Shown here piece by piece: positions 17,213 through 27,115 of a stretch of 64,000 bases of DNA; the stretch's first letter is position 1, and every line of letters begins with the position of its first letter. The notes beneath the pieces are model-generated. The model saw nothing but the letters and a program-made list of their open reading frames with translations, had not been told where the DNA came from and made no database searches. A program made the translations under genes and the position numbers. Source of the DNA: Alteromonas abrolhosensis (lineage in GTDB: Bacteria > Pseudomonadota > Gammaproteobacteria > Enterobacterales > Alteromonadaceae); NCBI RefSeq assembly GCF_001953635.1, contig NZ_MEJH01000003.1:1143287-1207286 (forward strand), written 5' to 3'.

Positions 17213-18388
17213 CTACTTCTCGATAGTAAACGTTAAGCCTGCTTTATCTTCTAAACGGCTGATAAGCTTGTTACCGAGTGCTGCCGCAGGTGTGAAGAAA
17301 CCACCAGATAAACTAACGTCTTTGCATAAGCAAAGGGCAGATTCTGAAATCATTTTACTGGTAGAGCCGTAGCCTGGATCCTTGTCGCCTTTTACCGATA
17401 CGGCAAGCATGTCTCCATTTTTAGCTGTGCCCACAAACATCACATCGTAAAAGCCATTTTCGCGCTCTTCTTTGCTCGGGCCTTCACCTGGTTTAGGGCC
17501 ATCATCACTTGCAAGCGACTTATCTTTGGCAACGTGATTCGCCATGGCTTCACCTTTCTCGCCTGGGCCGGTCATCAACATTTCGTCATACTGAAAGTTC
17601 TTGCCGTAGTTGTATCCGCCCAGATAGTTCGTTCGATGAACGTTTTTAGTATTGATGGCCGCCATAATAAATGGTGCCACCCATGAACCTAGCTGCTCAT
17701 CGAAGTAAGGTTTGTTGCCATCGGGCTGTGGCTGATTTGACGCACCATCGGTTAATGAGTGCGGGTTTATAAGCGCAGCCATGACAGACTTATCTTTGTG
17801 CGCAGCCGCCATGGTCGCTTTTAAACTGGCAGCCGTACCGCCAGAGAACGTGCCCTGCATTTTACGAACGCGACCTTTTACATATTCAATGACATCGCCA
17901 GTTTGCTTCTTGGCATGTTCTTGAAGGTAGTGCACACCAAGGTCAAAAGGAACAGAGTCAAAGCCACACGAGAACACAATGTTAGCGCCGGTTTCTTTGG
18001 CTTTCGCTTCATATTTGTTGATCATTTGGTGCATCCACGCTGGCTCACCACATAAATCCGTATAGCCAGTGCCGTTATCGACGCACGCAGAAAGTAATTT
18101 TTCGCCGTAAATTTGGTATGGACCAACAGTGGTAAGTACTACCGCCGTGCGCTTTGTCATGGCATCGAGTGCTTCGGCATCGTCACCATCGGCTACAATG
18201 CTAGCTACACTATCACTAATGCCTAACTCCTGTTTTACATCGTTAAGCTTTGCTTCGTTACGACCAGCAACTGCCCATTTTACACTGCTGTCGCTGCCAT
18301 ACTGCGCCTGAAAATATTCAGCTACTAATTTGCCCGTAAAACCTGTAGCACCGAAAATAACTACATCAAATTCCCGTTCGTTACTCAT
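17213..18388 (-). CDS. Saccharopine dehydrogenase-like NAD(P)-binding protein
   Basis: A 391-aa protein with an N-terminal Rossmann fold (VVIFGATGFTGKLVAEYF) and the saccharopine-dehydrogenase NADP-domain block TVGPYQIYGEKLLSACVDNGTGYTDLCGEP, followed by GANIVFSCGFDSVPFDLGV. This group includes trans-acting enoyl reductases and eukaryotic saccharopine-reductase-like proteins; the true substrate is unknown, and lysine metabolism is not implied. AGGACAAAACA precedes the ATG. Monocistronic and convergent with the Tat aminotransferase. Confidence 0.85.
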   Translation of the reverse strand: MSNEREFDVVIFGATGFTGKLVAEYFQAQYGSDSSVKWAVAGRNEAKLNDVKQELGISDSVASIVADGDDAEALDAMTKRTAVVLTTVGPYQIYGEKLLSACVDNGTGYTDLCGEPAWMHQMINKYEAKAKETGANIVFSCGFDSVPFDLGVHYLQEHAKKQTGDVIEYVKGRVRKMQGTFSGGTAASLKATMAAAHKDKSVMAALINPHSLTDGASNQPQPDGNKPYFDEQLGSWVAPFIMAAINTKNVHRTNYLGGYNYGKNFQYDEMLMTGPGEKGEAMANHVAKDKSLASDDGPKPGEGPSKEERENGFYDVMFVGTAKNGDMLAVSVKGDKDPGYGSTSKMISESALCLCKDVSLSGGFFTPAAALGNKLISRLEDKAGLTFTIEK

Positions 18389-18526
18389 TGTTTTGTCCTG
18401 TTTTATTTCGTTTCGACACGTGTCATCAATATGCGTTACTCAATATACGCACAAGCACCCATATCTATCATTTTTTTCGGTAATATTTGTCTATTCACGA
18501 AATTAAATGGTGAGCATAAAAAACCG

Positions 18527-19756
18527 TTAGCTTAATGATTCTACAAACTCAGCCAGCCGTGAAAGCCCTTCCTCCAAGCGCTCAATGCTAGTGGCGAAAG
18601 ACAGTCTTACGTAATGGTTGGCATTGTGCTCACCAAAATCATTACCCGGCGTAAGCGCTACATGATGTTGTGAAAGTAGGGCATCACAAAATTCAATTGC
18701 ACTTAGCCCTGTGTGCTTAATATTGATGTAGGCGTAAAACGCACCGTCAGGCTTTGCATCTAAACCAAGCCCCATATTTTCAAGTGCACTAAAAACAAGG
18801 GAAGCACGCTTTTCCAGCGTATGGCGGTTTCGCTCGCATTGCGCCAATGCTTCTGGTGTAAAGCACGCAAGAGCAGCCTTTTGCGAGAGGGTAGAGGGGC
18901 AAATAAACAAATTCTGCGCGAGCTTTTCAACGATGGGCGTCATCGCTTCAGGTATCACACACCAGCCAAGACGCCAGCCGGTCATACCAAAATATTTGGA
19001 AAAACTGTTTATTACGACCACTGTTTCTTCAAGCTGTGCATTGGCAAGTACGGTTTGAAGTGTGGTATCAGTGCCCAAGGTCGATTGGGAAGCGAATGTA
19101 TCATTGCGTATATCAAGATCAGCCGAAAGCGATAGATCCAAGTAAATTTCGTCAACAATTAAAAAGCCACCTTTGGATTTGCAGTACTCGCCAATTTTAG
19201 TCAACTCTTCTGCATCTATAACCGTACCAGTAGGATTGGCAGGTGTGGCAATAAGTACACCTTTCGTGTTGTGCTTCCAATTATCGGCAACACTTGTTGC
19301 GGTTAGCTGAAAGTTATCCTCACTGCGTGTTGGCACCAGCGTTACCTTTGCGCCAAATGCGTTTAAAAAACGTCGATTACAGGGGTAAGACGGGTCGCCC
19401 AATATCACGTTGTCGCCTGGTTCAACCAAGGCAGCACTCGCCAAAAGTAAAGCGCCAGAAGCCCCAGCGGTCACTACCACTCTAGAAGCGCTTACCGCTA
19501 CGCCATGTTTAACTTTATAAAAGCGTGCAATGGCTTCACGTAGTTCAGGCATGCCCAGCGCTGAGGTATAGGGAAAATCTGGGGCACTCAAGCTTTCTTT
19601 CATTGCCGCGAGTACTGCCGCGGGTGCGCCGAAATCAGGCTCGCCTAAATTAAGTCTTATAACATCTTTACCTTGCTGTTCTAGTGTCGTGGCTTTTTCG
19701 CCATAGGCCATAGCAAGAAACGGAGAGATCGCCGTAGCGCGAGAGGCAAACTTCAA
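18527..19756 (-). CDS. Class I aminotransferase (AspC/AlaA-like), 409 aa
   Basis: A cytosolic PLP aminotransferase: LNLGEPDFGAP, YTSALGMPELREAI, ATPANPTGTVI, VDEIYLDL and the PLP-lysine block VINSFSKYFGMTGWRLGW. TTG 19756 is chosen as start because AAGGG lies seven bases upstream and the protein then opens KFASRATAISPF, as expected for the family; an upstream in-frame TTG at 19783 lacks support. Substrate is probably an amino acid/2-oxoacid pair such as aspartate or alanine, but sequence does not settle it. No operon partner. Confidence 0.85.
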   Translation of the reverse strand: MKFASRATAISPFLAMAYGEKATTLEQQGKDVIRLNLGEPDFGAPAAVLAAMKESLSAPDFPYTSALGMPELREAIARFYKVKHGVAVSASRVVVTAGASGALLLASAALVEPGDNVILGDPSYPCNRRFLNAFGAKVTLVPTRSEDNFQLTATSVADNWKHNTKGVLIATPANPTGTVIDAEELTKIGEYCKSKGGFLIVDEIYLDLSLSADLDIRNDTFASQSTLGTDTTLQTVLANAQLEETVVVINSFSKYFGMTGWRLGWCVIPEAMTPIVEKLAQNLFICPSTLSQKAALACFTPEALAQCERNRHTLEKRASLVFSALENMGLGLDAKPDGAFYAYINIKHTGLSAIEFCDALLSQHHVALTPGNDFGEHNANHYVRLSFATSIERLEEGLSRLAEFVESLS

Positions 19757-19874
19757 AATAAAACCCTTATTAGTAAGTGCCAATTCAAACTGTACCGCAA
19801 TTAGTGATCACTCTTGGTCATGATTCAAGGGAATTCTTCGAGAAGTACAATTAACTCGCTGACTTACTTCATAG

Positions 19875-20120
19875 CTAACTATTTAAACGAACAAACTTTT
19901 CGGCCAGCTCGTCTAGTGATTCTTTATTGTGCGGGTCGGGCTTAACCACATCGATAGGGCATACCGCTATGCAAGTAGGTGCATCGTAATGCCCCACGCA
20001 TTCTGTACAGCGTAACGGGTCTATTTCATACACTTTATTACCCATGCTTATAGCGGCATTAGGGCATTCGGGTTCGCACATGTCGCAGTTAATGCAGCTA
20101 TTAAGAATAAGCAGTGCCAT
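19875..20120 (-). CDS. yfhL: YfhL-family 4Fe-4S ferredoxin
   Basis: An 81-aa dicluster ferredoxin with two cysteine sets, CINCDMCEPEC and CTECVGHYDAPTCIAVCP, the second with the longer spacer typical of the YfhL/Alv ferredoxin group. These have low-potential clusters. It starts 3 bp after the trhP stop, so the two genes form an operon with the ferredoxin second. The adjacency suggests it supplies electrons to TrhP, a U32-family Fe-S enzyme; that is inference. Confidence 0.93.
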   Translation of the reverse strand: MALLILNSCINCDMCEPECPNAAISMGNKVYEIDPLRCTECVGHYDAPTCIAVCPIDVVKPDPHNKESLDELAEKFVRLNS

Positions 20121-20123
20121 GCA

Positions 20124-21620
20124 TTATGCCTCGCTCGCGTTTTCGAGTGTTACTGCACTAGGTGCTTTTCGAAACGGGTTGCGGGTATCAACGCCTTCAT
20201 CTAGGTTTCGCAGCAGTAGGGCAAAATTTAGAGACACATCGCCAGGTATCGGTATTCTTACTTGGTGTCCTGAACCCTTAGCATCCGTAATAGAATGGTT
20301 TCTCTTATCCAGCATCTCATTTAGAGTAAAGGTAATGTTGCCGCTTGGCGTCATCAACTCAAGCGAGTCACCTACACAGAATTTATTTTTAACGTTTATA
20401 ATTGCATAGCCAGACTCTTCACAACGATCAATCACTTCACCAACAAATTGCTGTTTATCGCTGACTGAGTGGCCATACTCATAGTTCTGATACGCGTGGT
20501 GCGCATGGCGACGCAAGAAACCTTCGGTATAACCTCGATGGGCTAAGCTTTCCAAACTTCCCATTAACGAATTATCGAATGGCTTTCCTGCAACCGCGTC
20601 GTCAATTGCTTTTCTATAGACTTGAGCGGTTCGGGCACAGTAGTAATGTGATTTAGTGCGGCCTTCTATTTTTAAACTATGCACGCCCATTTGGGTTAAC
20701 CTGCCAACATGTTGCACGGCACGCAAATCTTTAGAATTCATAATATAGGTGCCATGTTCGTCTTCAAAAGCTGGCATCAGTTCTCCAGGCTTTTCTTTTT
20801 CTTCTAACATAAACACTTGGGAGCTTGGCGTGCCTTCACCAAGGGTAGGAATTACCACTTGAGGTGCTGTAACTGCCTTATTAATCTCATTGGTTAGAAC
20901 GATGTCGCCAGTTTCGTTTTCCTCGCCTGCCTTAACATCGTAAGACCATCGACAAGCATTGGTACAAGTGCCCTGATTAGGATCGCGTTTATTCATATAT
21001 CCAGACAATAAGCAGCGCCCCGAATACTCCATACAAAGCGCGCCATGCACAAACACTTCCAATTCCATGTCTGGAACATGCTCGCGAATAGTTTCAATTT
21101 CTTCCAAAGAGAGCTCTCGCGACAAAATAACGCGCTCTATGCCTTGCTTCTGCCAAAACTTCACCGTGGCATAGTTCACTGCATTAGCCTGTACACTTAG
21201 GTGAATAGGCATTTCAGGGAAGGCGTCGCGTACCATCATAATAAGCCCTGGGTCTGACATAATTAACGCATCGGGCTTCATAGCAATTACTGGTGAAATA
21301 TCTTTTAAGTAGGTACCTAGCTTACTGTTGTGGGGAGCAATGTTGCTTACTACGTAGAACTTTTTACCTAGAGCGTGTGCTTCTTTTATGCCCATAGCTA
21401 AGTTCTCAAGGCTGAATTCGTTGTTTCTTACGCGAAGTGAGTAGCGTGGCTGCCCAGCATAAACAGCATCGGCGCCATAGGCAAAAGCGTAGCGCATGTT
21501 GCGTAAGCTACCGGCAGGTGCAAGTAGCTCTGGCGCGATTAACATTTGGTTTGGCAATGTTGAATCTGGGTCTTCACGTAGGTTAGAAGAACTGCGATTA
21601 GGTGATAATTTTGAAGTCAT
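20124..21620 (-). CDS. trhP: TrhP (YegQ), U32-family tRNA U34 hydroxylation protein
   Basis: Very close to E. coli YegQ/TrhP in sequence: PELLAPAGSLRNMRYAFAYGADAVYAGQPRYSL-type start and the U32 cysteine cluster in EVFVHGALCMEYSGRC, then CTNACRWSY. TrhP makes 5-hydroxyuridine at position 34 of tRNA with a prephenate-derived group. At 498 aa it is longer than E. coli YegQ; about 26 residues at the N-terminus are extra, and the internal ATG giving MLIAPELL may be the real start. It also carries a moderate insertion after the Cys cluster. A FNR-like site lies 88 bp upstream. Confidence 0.9.
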   Translation of the reverse strand: MTSKLSPNRSSSNLREDPDSTLPNQMLIAPELLAPAGSLRNMRYAFAYGADAVYAGQPRYSLRVRNNEFSLENLAMGIKEAHALGKKFYVVSNIAPHNSKLGTYLKDISPVIAMKPDALIMSDPGLIMMVRDAFPEMPIHLSVQANAVNYATVKFWQKQGIERVILSRELSLEEIETIREHVPDMELEVFVHGALCMEYSGRCLLSGYMNKRDPNQGTCTNACRWSYDVKAGEENETGDIVLTNEINKAVTAPQVVIPTLGEGTPSSQVFMLEEKEKPGELMPAFEDEHGTYIMNSKDLRAVQHVGRLTQMGVHSLKIEGRTKSHYYCARTAQVYRKAIDDAVAGKPFDNSLMGSLESLAHRGYTEGFLRRHAHHAYQNYEYGHSVSDKQQFVGEVIDRCEESGYAIINVKNKFCVGDSLELMTPSGNITFTLNEMLDKRNHSITDAKGSGHQVRIPIPGDVSLNFALLLRNLDEGVDTRNPFRKAPSAVTLENASEA

Positions 21621-21954
21621 AGATAAAAACCGCTACTAGACGCTTTAAACAAGGCGGCGGATTTTATAAGCCGTTAAATACCTCTACAAGCCAAACAACG
21701 ATTGGTGTTGACCAAGATCAAACAATTTGTTGTCGCTTATGTTTTTGAACTTATAAACGGCAATTAAGCAGAGTCAATGCTAGCTGGTTTATTCTATATA
21801 GTTGCGTTTTTAGTGCATTACCTTCGGTAGGAAAAACCAAGCCTGTTCACAGCTAAATAACAAGCAAAAAGAGCGCATTTAAACGATGAACTGCCATGGG
21901 CAAAAGCCACCACATAGGGTAGGCTAGAAATTCACAATAATAAGGACTAACTGC
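21621..21954. promoter_or_regulatory. Divergent trhP / metalloprotease promoter region
   Basis: A 334-bp divergent spacer. 21708-21721 reads TTGACCAAGATCAA, one base from the FNR/CRP-family anaerobic consensus TTGAT-N4-ATCAA, 88 bp before the trhP start. Near the right end there is a weak AAGGAC ribosome site for the metalloprotease. No other feature recognised. Confidence 0.4.
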
Positions 21955-24402
21955 ATGCTGCAATTGAACATTTTTCATAAAGCGGCGCGACAAGTAAAAG
22001 CATCGGGAAAATCGGCCATTGCGATTACGGTATTATTTGTCGTGTCTACGTCTTCCGCATTGGCAGCGCTGCCAAGCATTGGTGAATTCACCAGCGATAT
22101 GACCAAAAAAGATGGTTTAATTCCTGTTTACTATGACGATGAAAGTGACAAAGTTTACTTGGCGGTGCCAACAGACCACGCCGAATACCTGTTTCAAAGC
22201 AGCTTGCCTTACGGCGTAGGGTCTAACGATATAGGCCTTGATCGCGGCCAGCTAGGCGATACGCGCTTGGTAAGCTTTGAAAAATTTGGAAACAAGGTTT
22301 TATTAAAGCAGCACAACACCAAATACCGAGCAGTCCATGGTGGCGATGCTGAAAAACAAAGCATTGATGAAGCCTTCGCTGATTCGGTTATCGCAGGTTT
22401 TACGCTGGTAGCCAAAAGCGATAGCGCTAGTCTTATTGATTACACTCCGTTCTTGTTAAGCGATATCCATGGCATTGGCAATCGCTTAGCAGCTACTAAC
22501 CAAGGAAGCTTTGGCGTAGATAAAATGCGAAGCGGCGTGTATTTACCTAAAACCAAAGGCTTTGAAAAGAACACTGAATTAGAGGCTTTAGTCACCTTTG
22601 CAGGTAAGAAGCCAGGCGAATATGTACAGCAAGTTACGCCCGATCCAGAAAGCTTGTCGGTGCACTTGCATCATTCGTTTGTGGCATTGCCTGACGACAA
22701 TTACACGCCAAGAGAGTACCACCCTTACTCAGGCTATTGGAAATTCAGTTACTTTGATTATTCAACGCCTATCAGCGAGCCAACCGAACAGCGTTTTATT
22801 ACCCGCCATCGTTTAAACAAGAAAACCCCGCACGCTGCAATGAGCGAAGCAGAGGAGCCTATTGTTTATTACCTAGACCCAGGTATTCCAGAGCCCGTAA
22901 TGACCGCGCTTAAAGAAGGGGCGAGCTGGTGGAATCAAGCCTATGAAGCCGCAGGCTACAAAGACGCGTTTCAGGTGAAAGTATTGCCCGAAGGTGCCGA
23001 CCCAATGGACGTGCGCTATAACGTAATCAACTGGGTACATCGCGCAACGCGCGGTTGGTCGTATGGTTCGTCGGTTGTCGACCCGCGCACTGGTGAAATT
23101 ATCAAAGGTCACGTTACGCTCGGCTCATTGCGTGTAAGACAAGATTATTTAATTGCCCTTGGCCTAACCAGCCCATTTAAGGACGGCAGCACCGACACCA
23201 CTGCACAGCAAGAAATGGCTTTAGACCGCATTAGGCAGCTTTCAGCCCACGAAGTAGGGCACACATTGGGTATAGCCCACAACTTTGCGGCAAGTGAAAA
23301 TAACCGTGCGTCGGTAATGGATTATCCTCACCCCAAAATTAGTATTAGAAACGACAAAATTAGCTTGGAAGGCGCGTATGATAAAGGCATAGGCGCATGG
23401 GATATTCACGCCGTAGCGTATGGCTATCAAGACTTTGCCAGCGGCGTAGAAGAAGCCGAAGCCTTGGCAAAGATTATCGTAAAAGGCCGTAATGAGGGTT
23501 TAAGTTTTAAGTCAGACCCAGATACGCGCAGTAGTCGTCATGCATCAGCAAACGGCCATATGTGGGAAAACGGTAGCAATCCGCTAGATGCCTTCGATGA
23601 AATTTCACAAGTACGCGAACTGGCGTTAGCCAATTTAGGTTTAGACACCTTAAGCCCAAATAGCAGTTTATCCTCTCTTGAAAATGCTTTAGTACCTATT
23701 TACTTGCTTCACCGCTATCAGCTAGAAGCTGTAGCAAAGCAAGTCGGCGGTTTAGTGTATGAATACGAACGCAAAGGTGACTACACCCAGGCACAAGGCC
23801 AACAGTTTGTAGCACCTGCGGTGCAGCAGCGCGCAATGCAACAGTTAATTACTGCCACTACCGCTGATTACCTGACTATACCTGAATCGGTACTCGCCCT
23901 TATTCCACCTACAGCCTATGGCGACGATATTACTCGCGAGCACTTTAAGGGCAAAATGGGGTTAATGTTAGACCCTGTTTCTGCCGCCGCTTCAGCATCT
24001 AACTTTGCGTTTGAATTACTATTGCACCCAGAGCGCTTAAACCGCTTAGAGTGGCAAACAAGAAGCACTAATGACAGACGTAAAAAAGTAGGCGTTTCTA
24101 TGCTGGTGAAGCAAATACTTAACGTTCACTGGTATAAAAATAAGTCACAAAGCCCATTAGCAAAACGCTTACAGTTAGTGGCGTTGAACGCTGTTATGCA
24201 GGCGGTTACTAATGAAAAGCTAGCGCCTGAAGTAAGAATGGAGGCCGAACTTGCCCTGCTTGAATTCAGCGAATGGTTAGACGATGAAGCCGACGATAAT
24301 CAGTATGAAATACTGAAAGAACAATTTGATAGCTATTGGACTACTAAGACATGGCCAAGTAGCTTTGAAGTAGAGCCGCTACCGCCAGGTTCGCCTATTT
24401 AA
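21955..24402 (+). CDS. Secreted zinc metalloprotease (DUF5117/DUF4953-type)
   Basis: An 815-aa protein with a signal sequence (SAIAITVLFVVSTSSALAAL, residues ~19-39), an N-terminal DUF5118/DUF5117-like part (KKDGLIPVYYDDESDKVYLAVP; DIGLDRGQLGDTRLVSFE; HHSFVALPD), and the metzincin-like site HEVGHTLGIAHN at residues 432-443 followed by ASVMDYPHP, the Met-turn. A helical C-terminal DUF4953 part of about 350 residues follows. The family is periplasmic or secreted and is thought to degrade proteins; substrates are unknown. Monocistronic. Confidence 0.9.
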   Translation: MLQLNIFHKAARQVKASGKSAIAITVLFVVSTSSALAALPSIGEFTSDMTKKDGLIPVYYDDESDKVYLAVPTDHAEYLFQSSLPYGVGSNDIGLDRGQLGDTRLVSFEKFGNKVLLKQHNTKYRAVHGGDAEKQSIDEAFADSVIAGFTLVAKSDSASLIDYTPFLLSDIHGIGNRLAATNQGSFGVDKMRSGVYLPKTKGFEKNTELEALVTFAGKKPGEYVQQVTPDPESLSVHLHHSFVALPDDNYTPREYHPYSGYWKFSYFDYSTPISEPTEQRFITRHRLNKKTPHAAMSEAEEPIVYYLDPGIPEPVMTALKEGASWWNQAYEAAGYKDAFQVKVLPEGADPMDVRYNVINWVHRATRGWSYGSSVVDPRTGEIIKGHVTLGSLRVRQDYLIALGLTSPFKDGSTDTTAQQEMALDRIRQLSAHEVGHTLGIAHNFAASENNRASVMDYPHPKISIRNDKISLEGAYDKGIGAWDIHAVAYGYQDFASGVEEAEALAKIIVKGRNEGLSFKSDPDTRSSRHASANGHMWENGSNPLDAFDEISQVRELALANLGLDTLSPNSSLSSLENALVPIYLLHRYQLEAVAKQVGGLVYEYERKGDYTQAQGQQFVAPAVQQRAMQQLITATTADYLTIPESVLALIPPTAYGDDITREHFKGKMGLMLDPVSAAASASNFAFELLLHPERLNRLEWQTRSTNDRRKKVGVSMLVKQILNVHWYKNKSQSPLAKRLQLVALNAVMQAVTNEKLAPEVRMEAELALLEFSEWLDDEADDNQYEILKEQFDSYWTTKTWPSSFEVEPLPPGSPI

Positions 24403-24524
24403 AATGTGCTAGCTACCGCTGTTGATGACAAGGTAGCTCAGATAAGCTAGTGCCGCAAAGAAACGCAGCGGCACGGCTTAAATTTTTATACACAGCGTCA
24501 ATATTGCTTCCTGCGGCCGAGAGC

Positions 24525-25457
24525 CTAAAGCTCATGGTGCGCAGGCTGTATAATAGGCTCAATTTTTTCGACTAACTCGGGTAACAGATAAGGCTTAATT
24601 TCGTAGTACTCTTCCTTGTCCACATTTTTATTATCAATCCAAAACGAACGGAGCGACGGTGAATTCACAAGCGCCCTAGCATCGTTAAAATACATAGCAA
24701 ATAGCTTGTCAAATTCGCCACTTTCATACGCTGCCTTCAGGCCCTGTTCTAAACGTGTCGCTAACTCAGGTTGTGTATCTGACACATAGAAGTACATGGG
24801 GAGTAAAGTCAGCATAGCGATGTCAGGGGAATAGATGATCTCAGGGTGCGCAGTTTTAAGGTGCTGCTCCTCACCTAGAATTTCAAAAGAACCGCGCATG
24901 AGAAGGTCAAATCGCTCTGACTCCAACATGATGAACAGCCCAACATAGCGGCTGCTGTAAACCACTCGGAATTGATATTCTTCAAGTATGGTTGCCGTAG
25001 ACCAACCTCGGCCTTGCCCGAAAGAGAATTGATAAAAATCCTGCAGCGAATTAACTTTTTCCAGCGCAGGTAAGTGTTTTGGTAACGTAAAGAAGAATCG
25101 ATAACTGCCTAAACCTTTTGCCAAAGGAAAAGGCACTCGAATGGATGCATCGTCCCATTTCGCTTTGGCGTGGGAAAAGGTAACACTTACGAGCTCACCT
25201 TTTTCTAATTCTCTCAACTGCCGTTCAGGCTGAATTTCTGTGTCGTGATATTGTATGCGATACTCGCCAAATTCAGCTTTCGTATTCTCTAGCGCCAGTG
25301 CCAATAATCTGTGTAGGTATTCGACATGAGTAGTCTGACGGCTAATGTAGGGAACCTTAACCACCGTAACATCTGGTGTTGCTTGGGGCTGAGGCGAAGC
25401 ATTTAGAACCGTACTAAAAAATGCTCCGATCAGTAACGCGCTTAAGTTTAACTTCAT
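24525..25457 (-). CDS. Periplasmic solute-binding-like protein (SBP_bac_3 type)
   Basis: A 310-aa protein from ATG 25457, chosen over 25493 because it opens with a signal peptide (MKLNLSALLIGAFFSTVLNAS). The mature part has the two-lobed solute-binding layout: KVPYISRQTTHVEYLHRLLALALENT at the start and a C-terminal lobe ending in a LKAAYESGEFDKLFAMYFND block. No ABC transporter genes are adjacent, so it may be an orphan binding protein or a sensor-like relative common in alteromonads. The ligand is unknown. Confidence 0.8.
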   Translation of the reverse strand: MKLNLSALLIGAFFSTVLNASPQPQATPDVTVVKVPYISRQTTHVEYLHRLLALALENTKAEFGEYRIQYHDTEIQPERQLRELEKGELVSVTFSHAKAKWDDASIRVPFPLAKGLGSYRFFFTLPKHLPALEKVNSLQDFYQFSFGQGRGWSTATILEEYQFRVVYSSRYVGLFIMLESERFDLLMRGSFEILGEEQHLKTAHPEIIYSPDIAMLTLLPMYFYVSDTQPELATRLEQGLKAAYESGEFDKLFAMYFNDARALVNSPSLRSFWIDNKNVDKEEYYEIKPYLLPELVEKIEPIIQPAHHEL

Positions 25458-25906
25458 GACTACCGACTTGTTTTTTCTACTCAATAACAGCATAGCTTAA
25501 ATTGATGTTAAAAAAAGGTAAACGAGCAAGGGTTTAGGTTAGTTAATTTAGAACTTTACCTGCTGTAAAGGTCAATAAATAAAAAATACATTTCATAGCC
25601 ACGCGCTTTCCTCTACGAAAACAGAACGTCACAGCAGGACAGGGGACGTTAAAGTTTGCATTTAGCGCTAGGCTAATCCGATGTACCTAAAGTGTTTCTA
25701 ATTTTGTCGCAACGCAATTCATAATTCTTATAACTGCTAGATTCGGGAACGGCGAAATTAAGACTGTGATTACAGTGCTTCAATGCATTTTCAAGTTGTC
25801 CGGTTGATTGTTACAACTGCGCTAATCCATCATGGGTTCTATCAGAATTAGGGTATTGGCTTGCGCGCTGACTCATTTTCTGTTCAACCGACGGGCGGGC
25901 AGTGTT
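25458..25906. other. Intergenic region, nothing recognised
   Basis: About 450 bp between two minus-strand genes. It must carry the promoter of the binding-protein gene and the end of the deacylase transcript, but I see no clear hairpin with a U-tract, operator, repeat or coding ORF. Confidence 0.4.
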
Positions 25907-27025
25907 TTACAACTCCCGATAGTTAGTAAACACCTTATACAACTGCGTGCCACTCAACACTGAAGCTGAAGGGAAGTGTAAAATAGGGATAAGATCGCAG
26001 GGCGCTTCTAGCGTTCTGCTGCCGTTGTCCGTATCTAGGTCGTCAATATTTAAAATTTGGGCTAGCGGCTCACCTTTCTTAACTGTTTGGCCTGGTTTCG
26101 CCATGTACTCCACCATGCCGCCCCAGTTAGTAAACAGGGTTTTATAGTCTTTTAAATACACGCCTAAACGCTGCATCTCTTTCGGTTTAATATCGCACTC
26201 GTGCAATACACCTTTGGCGTTTAGGTAGCTAAGAATACTGGTGGCGTCTATATTGCCTTCATTAAAGTCGATAACTTCTTGGCTACCCATTTCAAGGGTA
26301 AAGGCTTCAACGTTAAAGCTGATCTCACGCTCTAAATTAGTTTTTATACTTTCTTGCAGTGTCCACCACGGGCAAAATGTTGCTTCGTCTAATGCGCCTG
26401 CAAATACGTTCGGAATAAAAATACAGTGTGGAATGTTAAATAGTTTGGCGCTGTCTTTGGCGTATTCGGGAATATAAACGTGGCGGGTAGATACTGGGCC
26501 GTTGTGTAGATCTAGTACGAAGTCGGCGTTCACCGCCATTTGCTGTAGCTTTAGATTTAGCTGCTGCGCAAGCCCTAAACCCCAGGGTTCAGCCAACTTG
26601 TTGTCGATAGCATTAGACAGGTGTGCACGAAAACGTTGTTTTATGCCTTCAATCGACTCTTCGCGGGTGACGGTTTTGGCGAAATGCTCAACTGCACCTT
26701 TGTCAAAGAAATAGCCACGGTTCCAGTTTGTGCCGTTCACAGGGTCGAAACGTCCTAATGTGTATTCACCGGCTTTAATGTTTGTACCAATGGGATTACA
26801 GTTGGGCACTAAGATAATCTCGCCGCAAATATCCATGTTCTTCAGGCGCTGAATGAGATGGTAAATAACCACGTTACCTTGCACTTCAGCACCGTGAATT
26901 GAGCTCTGGATGTACACGGTGGGGCCAGGGCGCGCGCCCTTCATACGATAAATGGGTACATTCATGTTACGGCCAGACGCATTTTGCGCCACTACCATGT
27001 GTTTTTTAACTACTCGGGTTGTCAT
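25907..27025 (-). CDS. Succinylglutamate desuccinylase/aspartoacylase-family protein
   Basis: A 372-aa M14-type zinc enzyme: SSIHGAEVQGNVVIYHL gives the zinc ligands H-x2-E, PNCNPIGTN and the later DLHNG His complete the site. The C-terminal part (VKKGEPLAQILNIDD) is a biotinyl-like beta domain present in many AstE/AspA relatives. Such enzymes cleave N-acyl amino acids or similar amides; the substrate is not evident. It ends the block before the molybdenum genes and lies 90 bp beyond the moeB stop on the same strand. Confidence 0.85.
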   Translation of the reverse strand: MTTRVVKKHMVVAQNASGRNMNVPIYRMKGARPGPTVYIQSSIHGAEVQGNVVIYHLIQRLKNMDICGEIILVPNCNPIGTNIKAGEYTLGRFDPVNGTNWNRGYFFDKGAVEHFAKTVTREESIEGIKQRFRAHLSNAIDNKLAEPWGLGLAQQLNLKLQQMAVNADFVLDLHNGPVSTRHVYIPEYAKDSAKLFNIPHCIFIPNVFAGALDEATFCPWWTLQESIKTNLEREISFNVEAFTLEMGSQEVIDFNEGNIDATSILSYLNAKGVLHECDIKPKEMQRLGVYLKDYKTLFTNWGGMVEYMAKPGQTVKKGEPLAQILNIDDLDTDNGSRTLEAPCDLIPILHFPSASVLSGTQLYKVFTNYREL

Positions 27026-27115
27026 TTAAATCAACCTATTTTCTGTCTGTTCTTTGTTTAATTCTGCTGTTTTAAACCGCAGATTTTGAAATTCATGAAG
27101 CGAATGCACGCAAAC

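Noticed and set aside
17213-18388. Lysine-pathway saccharopine dehydrogenase
   Set aside because: Only the NADP-binding fold is shared; no lysine genes nearby and the C-terminal half differs.
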